From Cryomorphaceae bacterium (GTDB lineage Bacteria; Bacteroidota; Bacteroidia; Flavobacteriales; Schleiferiaceae), in NCBI GenBank assembly GCA_013911625.1, contig JACESW010000060.1:1-7458 (forward strand): 7,458 nucleotides of DNA, written 5' to 3'. The translations under genes and the position numbers were made by a program. Position 1 is the stretch's first letter. Every line of letters begins with the position of its first letter. Shown here one piece after another: positions 1-6,921 of this stretch. The notes beneath the pieces were generated by a model that ran no database searches, was not told where the DNA came from, and saw only the letters and a list, made by a program, of their open reading frames with translations.

Positions 1-352
1 CCGCTACTCCAGCACCTTCAATACAAGCCGCTTCTAAGCGCGGGAGGTCTTCAGGGTTGTGGGAGAAATCACAGTCCATCTCAAAAATGTATTCGTAATC
101 GCGAGCGAGTGCCCATTTAAAGCCATGAATGTATGCTGTGCCTAGTCCTAATTTACCCGTGCGCTCTTCAAGATGAATGCGCCCGTCGTATTTGGCCATC
201 AACTTTCGTACACAATCCGCAGTGCCGTCCGGAGAACCGTCGTCAACAATAAGAACATCAAACGCGCGTTCCAGATTCATTACGGTTTCCAACATCTTTT
301 CGATGTTTTCAATCTCGTTGTAAGTTGGAATTATAACAAGGCTTCTTGGCAT
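1..352 (-). CDS. Family 2 glycosyltransferase, polyprenol-phosphate mannosyltransferase type (partial)
   Basis: Only the first 117 residues lie in the window; the rest runs off the left edge. It begins MPRSLVIIPTYNE, the start of a GT-A nucleotide-sugar binding fold. Family motifs follow in order: DDGSPDGTA (residues 37-45), the basic/glycine segment ERTGKLGLGTAYIHGF (63-78), and the metal-binding D93-x-D95 within EMDCDFSHNPEDLP, which matches the MDADFSHNP signature of DPM1-like enzymes except that Cys replaces Ala. Members of this family transfer mannose (or another sugar) from a GDP-sugar to a membrane polyprenyl phosphate on the cytoplasmic face, providing a donor for envelope glycosylation. 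They are about 240 residues long, so roughly half is visible. Any C-terminal membrane extension cannot be judged. The ATG at 350-352 directly precedes the conserved first strand, and no longer start is needed. It diverges from the histidine kinase gene with 37 bases between them. The family assignment is firm; the exact sugar and acceptor are inferred. Confidence 0.93.
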   Translation of the reverse strand, partial: MPRSLVIIPTYNEIENIEKMLETVMNLERAFDVLIVDDGSPDGTADCVRKLMAKYDGRIHLEERTGKLGLGTAYIHGFKWALARDYEYIFEMDCDFSHNPEDLPRLEAACIEGAGVA

Positions 353-356
353 GAGA

Positions 357-364
357 CAAATGTA
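357..364 (-). promoter_or_regulatory. Candidate -7 promoter element (TACATTTG) for the glycosyltransferase gene
   Basis: Read on the minus strand, this octamer fits TAnnTTTG, the -7 element used by the Bacteroidota primary sigma factor. It lies 4 bases upstream of the glycosyltransferase ATG, so transcription would begin at or just before the start codon and give a leaderless or nearly leaderless mRNA. I see no TTG-type -33 element at the usual distance upstream. The motif is short, so a chance match is possible. Confidence 0.4.
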
Positions 365-389
365 GCAAAGAAACCACTAGATTAGAGGC

Positions 390-1544
390 ATGAAATGGGA
401 CGTATATAAGGGTAAACAATGGTGGAAAGCAGCGCTGATTGCTTTCGGTGTCGTCATTGGGATTGTATCGCTCTTCTATACAGAGACTTTCCTCAAGGAA
501 CTTCGTGCCGAAGAAGAGCGCAAGATTGTTCTGTGGGCCAAAGCTGTGGAGGCTGTTTTCCTTTCAGAAGACGACAGCAATTTGGCCTTCTATTCCCAGA
601 TCATTCAAGACAATAAAACCATTCCTGTTATTCTTGTAAACGATACGGACGAAATTATTGCCCACCGCAATTTAGATGTACCGGAGTCCAATCCGGAGCG
701 TTACCTCAAGCGCAAACTGGAAGAATTCAAAGAAAGCGGCCAAGTACTCGAGAATCCCTACCTCGACGGCAAGACCAACTACCTCTACTACAAGGGGTCT
801 TCCCTACTCTCCAAGCTCCGACTCTATCCCCTGTTGCTACTTGGGGTGATTTCCATCTATATGCTCATCAGCTACATGGCCTTCTCAAATGCCCGCAGAA
901 GCGAGCAAAACAAGGTATGGACAGGTATGGCAAAAGAGACGGCCCACCAGATTGGAACTCCGTTGAGTGCTATGCTCGGTTGGGTGGCTTACCTCAAAGA
1001 CAAGTATCCTCAGGAAGAAGCTTTCGAGGAAATGGAGCGCGATGTAAATAGATTAACAGCTATTACGGAACGATTTAGCAAAATCGGCTCTCAACCCGAA
1101 CTGACCCATACAGCGCTTACCAATACGATCGAGAACAGCCTTGATTACCTAGTCAACCGCCTCGGTAAAAATGTAACCTTTACCTCGAACATTGCCAGTG
1201 ACCTTCAGGCGCAGCATAATCCACAGCTCATTTCGTGGGTGCTCGAAAATCTGATTACCAATGCCACCGATGCCCTCGAGGGTAAGGGAGAAATAGAAGT
1301 CGAAGCCCGATTGAACGGCACTGATATTTTCATTTTTGTTAAAGACTCCGGTAAGGGCATACCGTCAAACATTCAGCGCTCCATCTTTAAACCTGGATAC
1401 AGCACAAAAAGCAGGGGCTGGGGACTAGGACTGAGCTTGGCTAAACGCATTGTTGATGAATACCACAACGGGAGCATTTCTTTGGTCGATAGCCAATTGA
1501 ACCAAGGCTCGACATTTAAAATAACGCTACCCTCGATACTCTAA
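390..1544 (+). CDS. Membrane-bound sensor histidine kinase (orphan)
   Basis: This 384-residue kinase would autophosphorylate on histidine in response to a signal and pass the phosphate to a response regulator. It has a membrane segment at about residues 12-30, an extracytoplasmic part (about 31-144) that opens with a charged, helix-prone stretch and contains IPVILVNDTDEIIAHRNL, and a second membrane segment at about 145-165. The dimerisation/phosphoacceptor helix carries KETAHQIGTPLS, with H186 as the phosphorylated residue. The ATP-binding domain has the N box (N287, N291, D294), G1 box DSGKG (319-323), F box FKPG (333-336) and G2 box GWGLGL (343-348), so all catalytic boxes are intact. Only about 10-15 residues separate the second membrane helix from the phosphoacceptor helix, leaving no room for a HAMP domain. 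No response regulator is encoded in the window. The architecture resembles a kinase family I recall as common in Bacteroidota with unknown signal. The ATG at 390 immediately precedes the first membrane segment. An AGAGG at 384-388 is only 1 base from the ATG and is too close to act as a normal ribosome-binding site. Confidence 0.95.
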   Translation: MKWDVYKGKQWWKAALIAFGVVIGIVSLFYTETFLKELRAEEERKIVLWAKAVEAVFLSEDDSNLAFYSQIIQDNKTIPVILVNDTDEIIAHRNLDVPESNPERYLKRKLEEFKESGQVLENPYLDGKTNYLYYKGSSLLSKLRLYPLLLLGVISIYMLISYMAFSNARRSEQNKVWTGMAKETAHQIGTPLSAMLGWVAYLKDKYPQEEAFEEMERDVNRLTAITERFSKIGSQPELTHTALTNTIENSLDYLVNRLGKNVTFTSNIASDLQAQHNPQLISWVLENLITNATDALEGKGEIEVEARLNGTDIFIFVKDSGKGIPSNIQRSIFKPGYSTKSRGWGLGLSLAKRIVDEYHNGSISLVDSQLNQGSTFKITLPSIL

Positions 1545-1546
1545 TG
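1544..1546 (+). promoter_or_regulatory. TAATG stop/start junction, kinase to hemW
   Basis: The kinase stop codon TAA (1542-1544) shares its last A with the hemW ATG (1544-1546). No Shine-Dalgarno-like sequence lies upstream of this ATG, which suggests that hemW is translated mainly by ribosomes terminating on the kinase gene. Confidence 0.7.
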
Positions 1547-2689
1547 AAGAGTAGCATTTACCTTCATATACCCTACTGCAAACAGGCCTGTAGTTATTGT
1601 GATTTTCACTTCTCTACAAACCTAAAAACTCGAGAAGATGTCTTGGGTCATATGCTCAAAGAAATCGATACCCGAAGCGTAATTGCTCCGTGGAATCATT
1701 CACATATAGGCAGTATTTACTTTGGCGGAGGAACGCCAAGTTTGCTGGAAAGCGAAGAAATTGAACGCATCTTACAGCACATACATCATACATTCAAAGA
1801 CATTTCAGAGGAAGTGGAGATTACCTTGGAGGCGAATCCTGACGACATCACCCAAGAGCGTCTAGAGCACTGGTATGGTGCGGGCATCAATAGGTTGAGT
1901 GTGGGCATTCAAAGTTTTGAAGCTGCTGAACTCAGTGCGAGCAATAGAGCACATACTGCCGAAGAGTCCCACCAAGTACTGGAATGGATCACCGAAAGTG
2001 CTTTCGAAAACTACTCTGTTGACCTCATTTATGGAATGCCCGGTTCATCAACAGAAAGCTGGCAAAACAACCTGCGACACATAGAGAAGTATGCACCGCC
2101 ACACATCAGTTGTTATGCGCTGACTGTGGAAGAAAATACTGCCCTTGCTCATCAGGTGAAAAAAGGGATTACCCGGCTGCCTGACGAAGAAGCAGTGCTC
2201 GCCCAATACGAGCAGCTGAGGATGTGGGCCAGCGCACACGGATACGAGCATTATGAGTTGTCTAATTATTCCAAACCCGGCAAACGAAGCCTGCACAACC
2301 AACACTATTGGTCGTACGAGCCCTATTTGGGCATTGGTCCGGGGGCACATTCTTTCGATGGAACGCTCAGGTTCTGGAATGTCAGTAACAACAACCTCTA
2401 TGCTCAAGGTGCAGCGATTACTCAGGAAGAGCTCTCTGTGAGCGAGCAGTTGAACGAACGATTGATGGTGCGTCTACGGACTGCCGACGGCTTCAGGTAC
2501 AGCACGGATTTACCGCAGCGCGGTCTAAGTACTTTTCATAAAAAAGCGTTTAGAAAAAATGTTGAGGCAGCTCTTCGTAGCGGTGTTATAGCGTCGATTA
2601 ACGACGGGTTCCGTATTTTACCAGAGAATTGGATGACCAGCGATGCCATTATTGCGGGTCTCATGATAGATCACGAAGATGAAGATTAA
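1544..2689 (+). CDS. hemW: HemW, radical SAM heme chaperone (coproporphyrinogen oxidase-like)
   Basis: HemW is a cytoplasmic or membrane-associated radical-SAM-family protein that binds heme and delivers it to respiratory enzymes; it is often misannotated as oxygen-independent coproporphyrinogen III oxidase (HemN). The [4Fe-4S]-binding motif is C12-x3-C16-x2-C19 within PYCKQACSYCDFHF. A true HemN would have a further Cys at position 21 (CxxxCxxCxC); here it is Phe, favouring HemW. SAM-binding and barrel motifs follow: FGGGTPSLL (60-68), LEANPDD (95-101), RLSVGIQSF (117-125) and DLIYGMPG (160-167). The C-terminal HemW landmarks YELSNYSKPG (237-246), HNQHYW (251-256) and YLGIGPGAHS (261-270) are all present. 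The length of 381 residues is normal for the family. The start is set by the conserved IYLHIPYC and by the 1-base overlap with the kinase. The end overlaps the next gene by 11 bases. Confidence 0.96.
   Translation: MKSSIYLHIPYCKQACSYCDFHFSTNLKTREDVLGHMLKEIDTRSVIAPWNHSHIGSIYFGGGTPSLLESEEIERILQHIHHTFKDISEEVEITLEANPDDITQERLEHWYGAGINRLSVGIQSFEAAELSASNRAHTAEESHQVLEWITESAFENYSVDLIYGMPGSSTESWQNNLRHIEKYAPPHISCYALTVEENTALAHQVKKGITRLPDEEAVLAQYEQLRMWASAHGYEHYELSNYSKPGKRSLHNQHYWSYEPYLGIGPGAHSFDGTLRFWNVSNNNLYAQGAAITQEELSVSEQLNERLMVRLRTADGFRYSTDLPQRGLSTFHKKAFRKNVEAALRSGVIASINDGFRILPENWMTSDAIIAGLMIDHEDED
2679..2689 (+). promoter_or_regulatory. 11-base overlap of hemW end and hydrolase start
   Basis: The hydrolase ATG (2679-2681) precedes the hemW TAA (2687-2689) in a different frame. 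With no clear ribosome-binding site upstream, the arrangement suggests translational coupling and places both genes on one mRNA with the kinase. Confidence 0.65.
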
Positions 2690-3431
2690 CCTACACCTAA
2701 ATGACGCAGATTACGCGGTCAATCTGAGTACACCTTTTGCAGATTTAAGCATGCCGGTGAGCGATGTGGCGCGTGCTTGGTACATTGATGCCCCTGCATT
2801 CCATCCAGTCGTTTTAGGCGATTGGAAGGGATCGGTAGCCATGGGTGGCGGTGTGAATTTCTTCTCTATTGACTTCAATCCACATGCCCACGGAACTCAT
2901 ACAGAAACTGCCGGTCATATAACTGAGGAACGTCATTCCATACACGATCATTTTAAGAGCCCCTTCACCATTGCTCTCGTGTTGTACCCGCTTGTCGAAA
3001 ACGGTAAGGTAAGTATGGCGAATTTTGAAAAGGCTTGGCAGGAAGCTGAAACTGAAGGCGGCACCTTAGGAGTAAGTACTGTCATTCTCAAAACCGATTG
3101 CGGAGATGCCAACCGCAGTAGAAACTACAGCAACAGTGATTGGCCTTATTTAGATGCGGAAATAGGTACCTTCTTACGTCAAGCCGGCATTGATCACCTC
3201 ATCATTGACCAACCCAGTGTGGACCAAGAAGAAGACGGTGGTGCACTTGCTTGCCACAGAAGTTTTTGGGGTGATCGTCCGGAGAATAGCCTGCACAGGA
3301 CCATCACAGAATTGGCCCATATCCCCGATCATGTTGTACCTGGAAATTACCTGCTAAATCTGCAGGTGGCTCCGATTGATAATGACGCCGCACCTTCAAG
3401 GCCGTTGCTGTATTCGCTTGAACAGCTCTAA
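2679..3431 (+). CDS. Cyclase-family metal-dependent hydrolase (kynurenine formamidase fold)
   Basis: This 250-residue protein belongs to the cyclase/KynB superfamily, metal-dependent hydrolases that include arylformamidases and polyketide cyclase-like enzymes. Supporting motifs are VNLSTPFADLSMP near the N-terminus (14-26), the metal-site segment PHAHGTHTETAGHI (68-81), IIDQPSVD (175-182, cf. GIDxPSVD) and the C-terminal pair H193 and E211 in the position of the family's His/Glu. The metal motif differs from the classical HxGTHxDxPxH: alanine (A70) stands where the first His is expected, with His on either side (H69, H71), Glu76 replaces Asp and A78 replaces Pro. As I recall, related Bacteroidota proteins share an H-x-x-G-T-H-T-E form, so this is probably a subfamily trait and not damage. 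The substrate is unknown and kynB should not be assumed. The ATG at 2679 lies inside the end of hemW, and the ORF opens at once into recognisable sequence. No signal peptide is visible, so it is probably cytoplasmic. Confidence 0.88.
   Translation: MKINLHLNDADYAVNLSTPFADLSMPVSDVARAWYIDAPAFHPVVLGDWKGSVAMGGGVNFFSIDFNPHAHGTHTETAGHITEERHSIHDHFKSPFTIALVLYPLVENGKVSMANFEKAWQEAETEGGTLGVSTVILKTDCGDANRSRNYSNSDWPYLDAEIGTFLRQAGIDHLIIDQPSVDQEEDGGALACHRSFWGDRPENSLHRTITELAHIPDHVVPGNYLLNLQVAPIDNDAAPSRPLLYSLEQL
3428..3431. other. Overlapping convergent gene ends
   Basis: The TAA of the plus-strand hydrolase gene (3429-3431) and the TAG of the minus-strand maeB gene (read 3430 to 3428) share bases, so the two coding regions overlap by 4 bases tail to tail. 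There is no intergenic space for a bidirectional terminator, and no GC-rich hairpin followed by a T-run is visible next to it. Each transcript must therefore end inside the opposing gene. Confidence 0.9.
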
Positions 3432-5701
3432 TTACCTTTACGTGAGCGTGCATCTACTGCCGCCAACGTAGCCATATTCACAATCTCACGAACCGAAGCA
3501 CCAAGTTGTAAAACGTGAGCACTCTTCTGCGTTCCGATAAGCATAGGGCCAATGGCCTCCGCAGCTCCAAAGCTCTGAAGCATTTTGTAAGTAATGTTCC
3601 CGGCTGCAAGGTTCGGGAAGATGAATACATTCGCGCGGTGACCGACAAGGTCAGAAAACGGAAAGCTTTCTTCCAGAAGCTCTGGATTCAATGCAAAATT
3701 GGCTTGAATCTCACCGTCAACGATAAGATCGGGATGCTCCTCTCGTAGAATCTTACTCGCTTTTGCCATCTTACGCGCATCCGGCCCGTTGCTCGAACCA
3801 AAATTTGAATAGCTCAAAAGAGCCACTTTAGGTTCGATATTGGTACGACGCACCGTATCTGCCACGTTCAGTACCATCTGTATAATTTCTTCTACTGTAG
3901 GATCCAAATTGATGGTGGTATCCGCGAAGAACATTGGGCCGCGTTTGGTCAATAACGTATACATACCTGCAGCTTTACTCAAGCCTTCTTCAGTACCAAT
4001 AATACGCAGAATAGGACGTAATGCCGTTGGGTATTTCACGGTTAAACCGCTAATCAGCGCATCAACTCGACCTTCTTTGAGCATCATGTTTCCATAATAC
4101 TCTCTTGATTTGATCTTACTGCGACACTCTGCCAGAGTCCAACCGCGGCGCATGCGCATATCGTAGAGTTTTTGAGCATACTCTTCACGCCCGCTAGAAT
4201 CCGCTATAATGTCAATAATCTCTGCGCCACCTAACTCAAGCTGATATTCTTCAATTATCTTTTCGATTTTAGCTTTTGGTCCTAGCAATACCGGCTTCGC
4301 TGTTCCACCATTGATCAAAATTTCAGCTGCTTTCAAGATGCGGTATTGATCTCCTTCAGTAAAAACGATACGCTGTGGCTTCTGAGAAGCATTTTCATTC
4401 AGCAAACGGATGAACTTATCGTCGCGTCCCAACCTGTCGCTAAGTACTCGGTTGTATGCTTCCCAGTCAGAAATAGGCGCCTTTGCGACACCACTATCCA
4501 TAGCTGCTTTAGCAACTGCAGGGGCTACCGTAGTAATCAACCTTGGGTCGAACGGCTTAGGGATGATATAGGTAGGTCCAAAGGTTAGGTTGCTCTCGCC
4601 GTAGGCAAGGTTCACCAACTCTGGAACCGGCTCTTTCGTAAGTTCAGCAATGGCTCTAACAGCAGCCAATTTCATTTCTTCATTGATGGTCGAAGCACGT
4701 ACATCTAGCGCCCCACGGAAAATGAATGGGAACCCTAATACATTGTTCACCTGGTTCGGATTGTCACTACGACCCGTTGCCATGATAATGTCCTCACGGG
4801 CCGCCATGGCATCTTTGTAACTGATCTCTGGATCCGGATTCGCTAGAGCAAATACAATAGGATTGGCTGACATGGACTTCACCATGTCTTTGGTCACAAT
4901 ACCTCCTTTGGAAAGGCCGACAAATACATCTGCACCTGCAATCACTGTCGCTAAATCTGTAGGGTTATGATCCTTAGCAAAAATTTCCTTCTCTGGAGTC
5001 AAGCTGTCTCTCGATGAAGTAATTAATCCTTTGGAATCACACATGTATAGGTTCTCCGGCTGCACACCTAAACTCAAGTATAATTTCGCACACGAAATGG
5101 CCGATGCACCCGCACCATTGAAGACCACTTTTATGGTTGCAATGTCTTTTCCTGAAATCTCCAACGCGTTCAATAGAGCTGCCGCCGTAATGATGGCAGT
5201 ACCGTGCTGATCGTCGTGCATAATAGGAATATTCAACTCTTCCTTCAAGCGCTTTTCGATGTAGAAACAATCGGGCGCCTTGATATCCTCAAGGTTGATG
5301 CCCCCAAAAGTTGGAGCAACCGCTTTTACGGTGTCAATGAATTTATCAGGATCTGCTGCATCCAATTCAAGATCAAACACATCAATATCCGCGAAGATTT
5401 TAAACAATACGCCCTTTCCTTCCATCACTGGCTTAGACGCCTCAGGGCCTATATCTCCAAGACCCAACACCGCCGTACCGTTTGAAATGACCGCCACCAA
5501 ATTTCCTTTCGCCGTGTATTTGTAGACGTCCTCCGGGTTTGCTGCGATCTCCTTACAAGGCTCTGCCACACCTGGAGAATAGGCGATGCTCAGATCACGC
5601 TGAGAGTTTGAGGGCTTTGTAGGAATGACCTCAATCTTACCCGGCTTGGGCTGCTGGTGGTACTTCAATGTATCCGCTTTGCGTATGGGTCTTTGACTCA
5701 T
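3428..5701 (-). CDS. maeB: NADP-dependent malic enzyme with C-terminal phosphotransacetylase-like domain (MaeB type)
   Basis: The enzyme oxidatively decarboxylates malate to pyruvate and CO2 in the cytoplasm, giving NADPH and linking the TCA cycle to pyruvate. Residues 1 to about 430 form the malic enzyme part: [14 protein letters not shown] (36-49, with the proposed acid Y41), [22 protein letters not shown] (80-101, in which the catalytic Lys is expected), the metal-site segment MHDDQHGTA (161-169), the dinucleotide-binding FNGAGASA (194-201) and FALANPDPE (284-292). Residues about 440-750 resemble phosphate acetyl/butyryltransferase, with [10 protein letters not shown] (551-560), FFADTTIN (591-598) and [14 protein letters not shown] (693-706). 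In MaeB enzymes this C-terminal domain is thought to be regulatory, sensing acetyl-CoA, and not catalytic. The length of 757 residues is normal for the fusion. NADP preference is inferred from the family. The ATG at 5699-5701 follows hflX by 12 bases; the sequence before it (AAAACGAC) has no Shine-Dalgarno match. It is likely the last gene of a three-gene minus-strand operon. Confidence 0.96.
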   Translation of the reverse strand: MSQRPIRKADTLKYHQQPKPGKIEVIPTKPSNSQRDLSIAYSPGVAEPCKEIAANPEDVYKYTAKGNLVAVISNGTAVLGLGDIGPEASKPVMEGKGVLFKIFADIDVFDLELDAADPDKFIDTVKAVAPTFGGINLEDIKAPDCFYIEKRLKEELNIPIMHDDQHGTAIITAAALLNALEISGKDIATIKVVFNGAGASAISCAKLYLSLGVQPENLYMCDSKGLITSSRDSLTPEKEIFAKDHNPTDLATVIAGADVFVGLSKGGIVTKDMVKSMSANPIVFALANPDPEISYKDAMAAREDIIMATGRSDNPNQVNNVLGFPFIFRGALDVRASTINEEMKLAAVRAIAELTKEPVPELVNLAYGESNLTFGPTYIIPKPFDPRLITTVAPAVAKAAMDSGVAKAPISDWEAYNRVLSDRLGRDDKFIRLLNENASQKPQRIVFTEGDQYRILKAAEILINGGTAKPVLLGPKAKIEKIIEEYQLELGGAEIIDIIADSSGREEYAQKLYDMRMRRGWTLAECRSKIKSREYYGNMMLKEGRVDALISGLTVKYPTALRPILRIIGTEEGLSKAAGMYTLLTKRGPMFFADTTINLDPTVEEIIQMVLNVADTVRRTNIEPKVALLSYSNFGSSNGPDARKMAKASKILREEHPDLIVDGEIQANFALNPELLEESFPFSDLVGHRANVFIFPNLAAGNITYKMLQSFGAAEAIGPMLIGTQKSAHVLQLGASVREIVNMATLAAVDARSRKGN

Positions 5702-5713
5702 GTCGTTTTAGGT

Positions 5714-6907
5714 TTAGTACAAAAAGGTATTAAATGGGAACCTTGATGCATGTATTTCTGATGCCACACGGTACACCGTGCGCCTTAATTCGTCAATATT
5801 ATTTCTGTCTTGAGCTGAAATGAAGACGGCGCGCTCGCCAATCTTGTTCATCCAACTCCTTTTCCAATGGTCAAGATCGTAATTTCTTGGCGTCAATTCT
5901 AAATCAAACTCATCCGCCTCCTCGTAGGTGAATGCATCGATCTTATTAAAGACCATGATGGTCGGCTTATCTAAACTATCGATCTCCTGTAAAATTCCAT
6001 TCACACTGTCGATGTGTTCCATGAAATTCGGATGAGAAATATCTACCACATGCATCAGCACATCAGCCTCCCTTACCTCGTCCAAGGTACTCTTAAAACT
6101 CTCGACCAGCTGGGTGGGCAACTTTCGAATAAACCCTACCGTATCTGTCAAGAGCAACGGTAAATTATCAATGTTAATCTTACGCACCGTCGTATCCAGT
6201 GTCGCAAAAAGCTTGTTCTCTGCCAGTACATCCGTCTTACACAGCAAATTCAACAAAGTACTCTTACCTACATTCGTATACCCAACAAGGGCCACACGAG
6301 TAAGCTTACCTCTATTGCTGCGCTGGGTGCTCATCTGCACATCTATCTTCTGCAACTTCTTTTTAAGCTGAGAGATTTTCTGCTGAATGATTCGCCTATC
6401 TGTCTCAATCTGGGTCTCCCCGGGACCGCGCATACCAATACCCCCTTTCTGTCTTTCAAGGTGCGTCCACATTCGCGTAAGTCGTGGAAGTAAGTATTGA
6501 TACTGGGCCAATTCTACTTGAGTACGCGCATAGCTCGTCTGTGCCCTGGCGGCAAAAATATCCAAGATGAGATTGGTTCGGTCCATTACTTTTACCTCCA
6601 TCATCGCCTCAATGTTCTTGAGCTGCGATGGGGTCAATTCATCGTCAAAAACGACCATATCGATATTCTCCGCCTTCACAAAGCCGAGAATCTCTTCCAT
6701 CTTTCCTGTACCCAAGAAGGTCTTAGAATTTGGCTGCGACAATTTCTGGGTGAACATATGCACCGTATCTGCCCCTGCCGTATCTGCGAGAAAGCGCAAT
6801 TCTTCCAGATATTCGAGTGCCTTATCCTCGTCCTGCTGCTTATTGACAATGGCAACAAGAACACAGCGCTCCCGTTCGGAAGATCGTTTCTTCTTGAGTT
6901 CTATCAT
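5714..6907 (-). CDS. hflX: HflX, ribosome-associated GTPase
   Basis: HflX binds the 50S subunit and 70S ribosome and splits stalled or stressed ribosomes using GTP. The 397-residue protein has the N-terminal HflX domain (about 15-140) with FLGTGKMEEI (64-73) and VVFDDELTPSQLKNIE (85-100). A basic linker then carries the hallmark GGIGMRGPGETQIETDRR (155-172), followed by a helical, charged stretch (about 173-192). The GTPase core shows G1 GYTNVGKS (209-216), a likely switch I region around ATLDTTVRK (235-243), G3 DTVG (255-258), G4 NKID (321-324) and G5-like SAQ (364-366). Every nucleotide-binding motif is intact. The C-terminal tail beyond the G domain is short, ending FPFNTFLY. The chosen ATG (6905-6907) is 14 bases after the upstream membrane-protein gene, and the protein begins with a charged stretch (IELKKKRSSERERC). 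The tight spacing on both sides puts it in one operon with the membrane protein and maeB. Confidence 0.96.
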   Translation of the reverse strand: MIELKKKRSSERERCVLVAIVNKQQDEDKALEYLEELRFLADTAGADTVHMFTQKLSQPNSKTFLGTGKMEEILGFVKAENIDMVVFDDELTPSQLKNIEAMMEVKVMDRTNLILDIFAARAQTSYARTQVELAQYQYLLPRLTRMWTHLERQKGGIGMRGPGETQIETDRRIIQQKISQLKKKLQKIDVQMSTQRSNRGKLTRVALVGYTNVGKSTLLNLLCKTDVLAENKLFATLDTTVRKINIDNLPLLLTDTVGFIRKLPTQLVESFKSTLDEVREADVLMHVVDISHPNFMEHIDSVNGILQEIDSLDKPTIMVFNKIDAFTYEEADEFDLELTPRNYDLDHWKRSWMNKIGERAVFISAQDRNNIDELRRTVYRVASEIHASRFPFNTFLY

Positions 6908-6921
6908 TTAACCGAGTGTAG

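Noticed and set aside
173..385. Plus-strand open frame of 70 codons spanning the glycosyltransferase start
   Set aside because: It lies antisense to a clearly conserved glycosyltransferase and has no recognisable motif; it is a shadow frame.
2048..2407. Minus-strand open frame of 119 codons inside hemW
   Set aside because: hemW is intact here with family motifs throughout; the antisense frame shows no domain and has no start context.
1544..2689. Annotation of the radical SAM gene as hemN (coproporphyrinogen III dehydrogenase)
   Set aside because: The fourth Cys of the HemN CxxxCxxCxC motif is Phe21, the protein is shorter than HemN, and its C-terminal landmarks fit HemW.
3395..3426. Inverted repeats TTCAAG/CTTGAA and GCTGT/ACAGC near the hydrolase 3' end as a terminator
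   Set aside because: The stems are only 5-6 bp with long loops, the two pairings are mutually exclusive in part, and no T-run follows on either strand.
5204..5525. Overlapping plus-strand frames of 93 and 81 codons opposite maeB
   Set aside because: They lie antisense to the conserved malic enzyme core, and their sequences show no family features.
5702..5745. Separate maeB promoter upstream of its start (TACCTTTTTG on the minus strand)
   Set aside because: The match to TAnnTTTG is imperfect, no -33 element is visible, and the 12-base gap to hflX suggests read-through; an internal promoter cannot be excluded.
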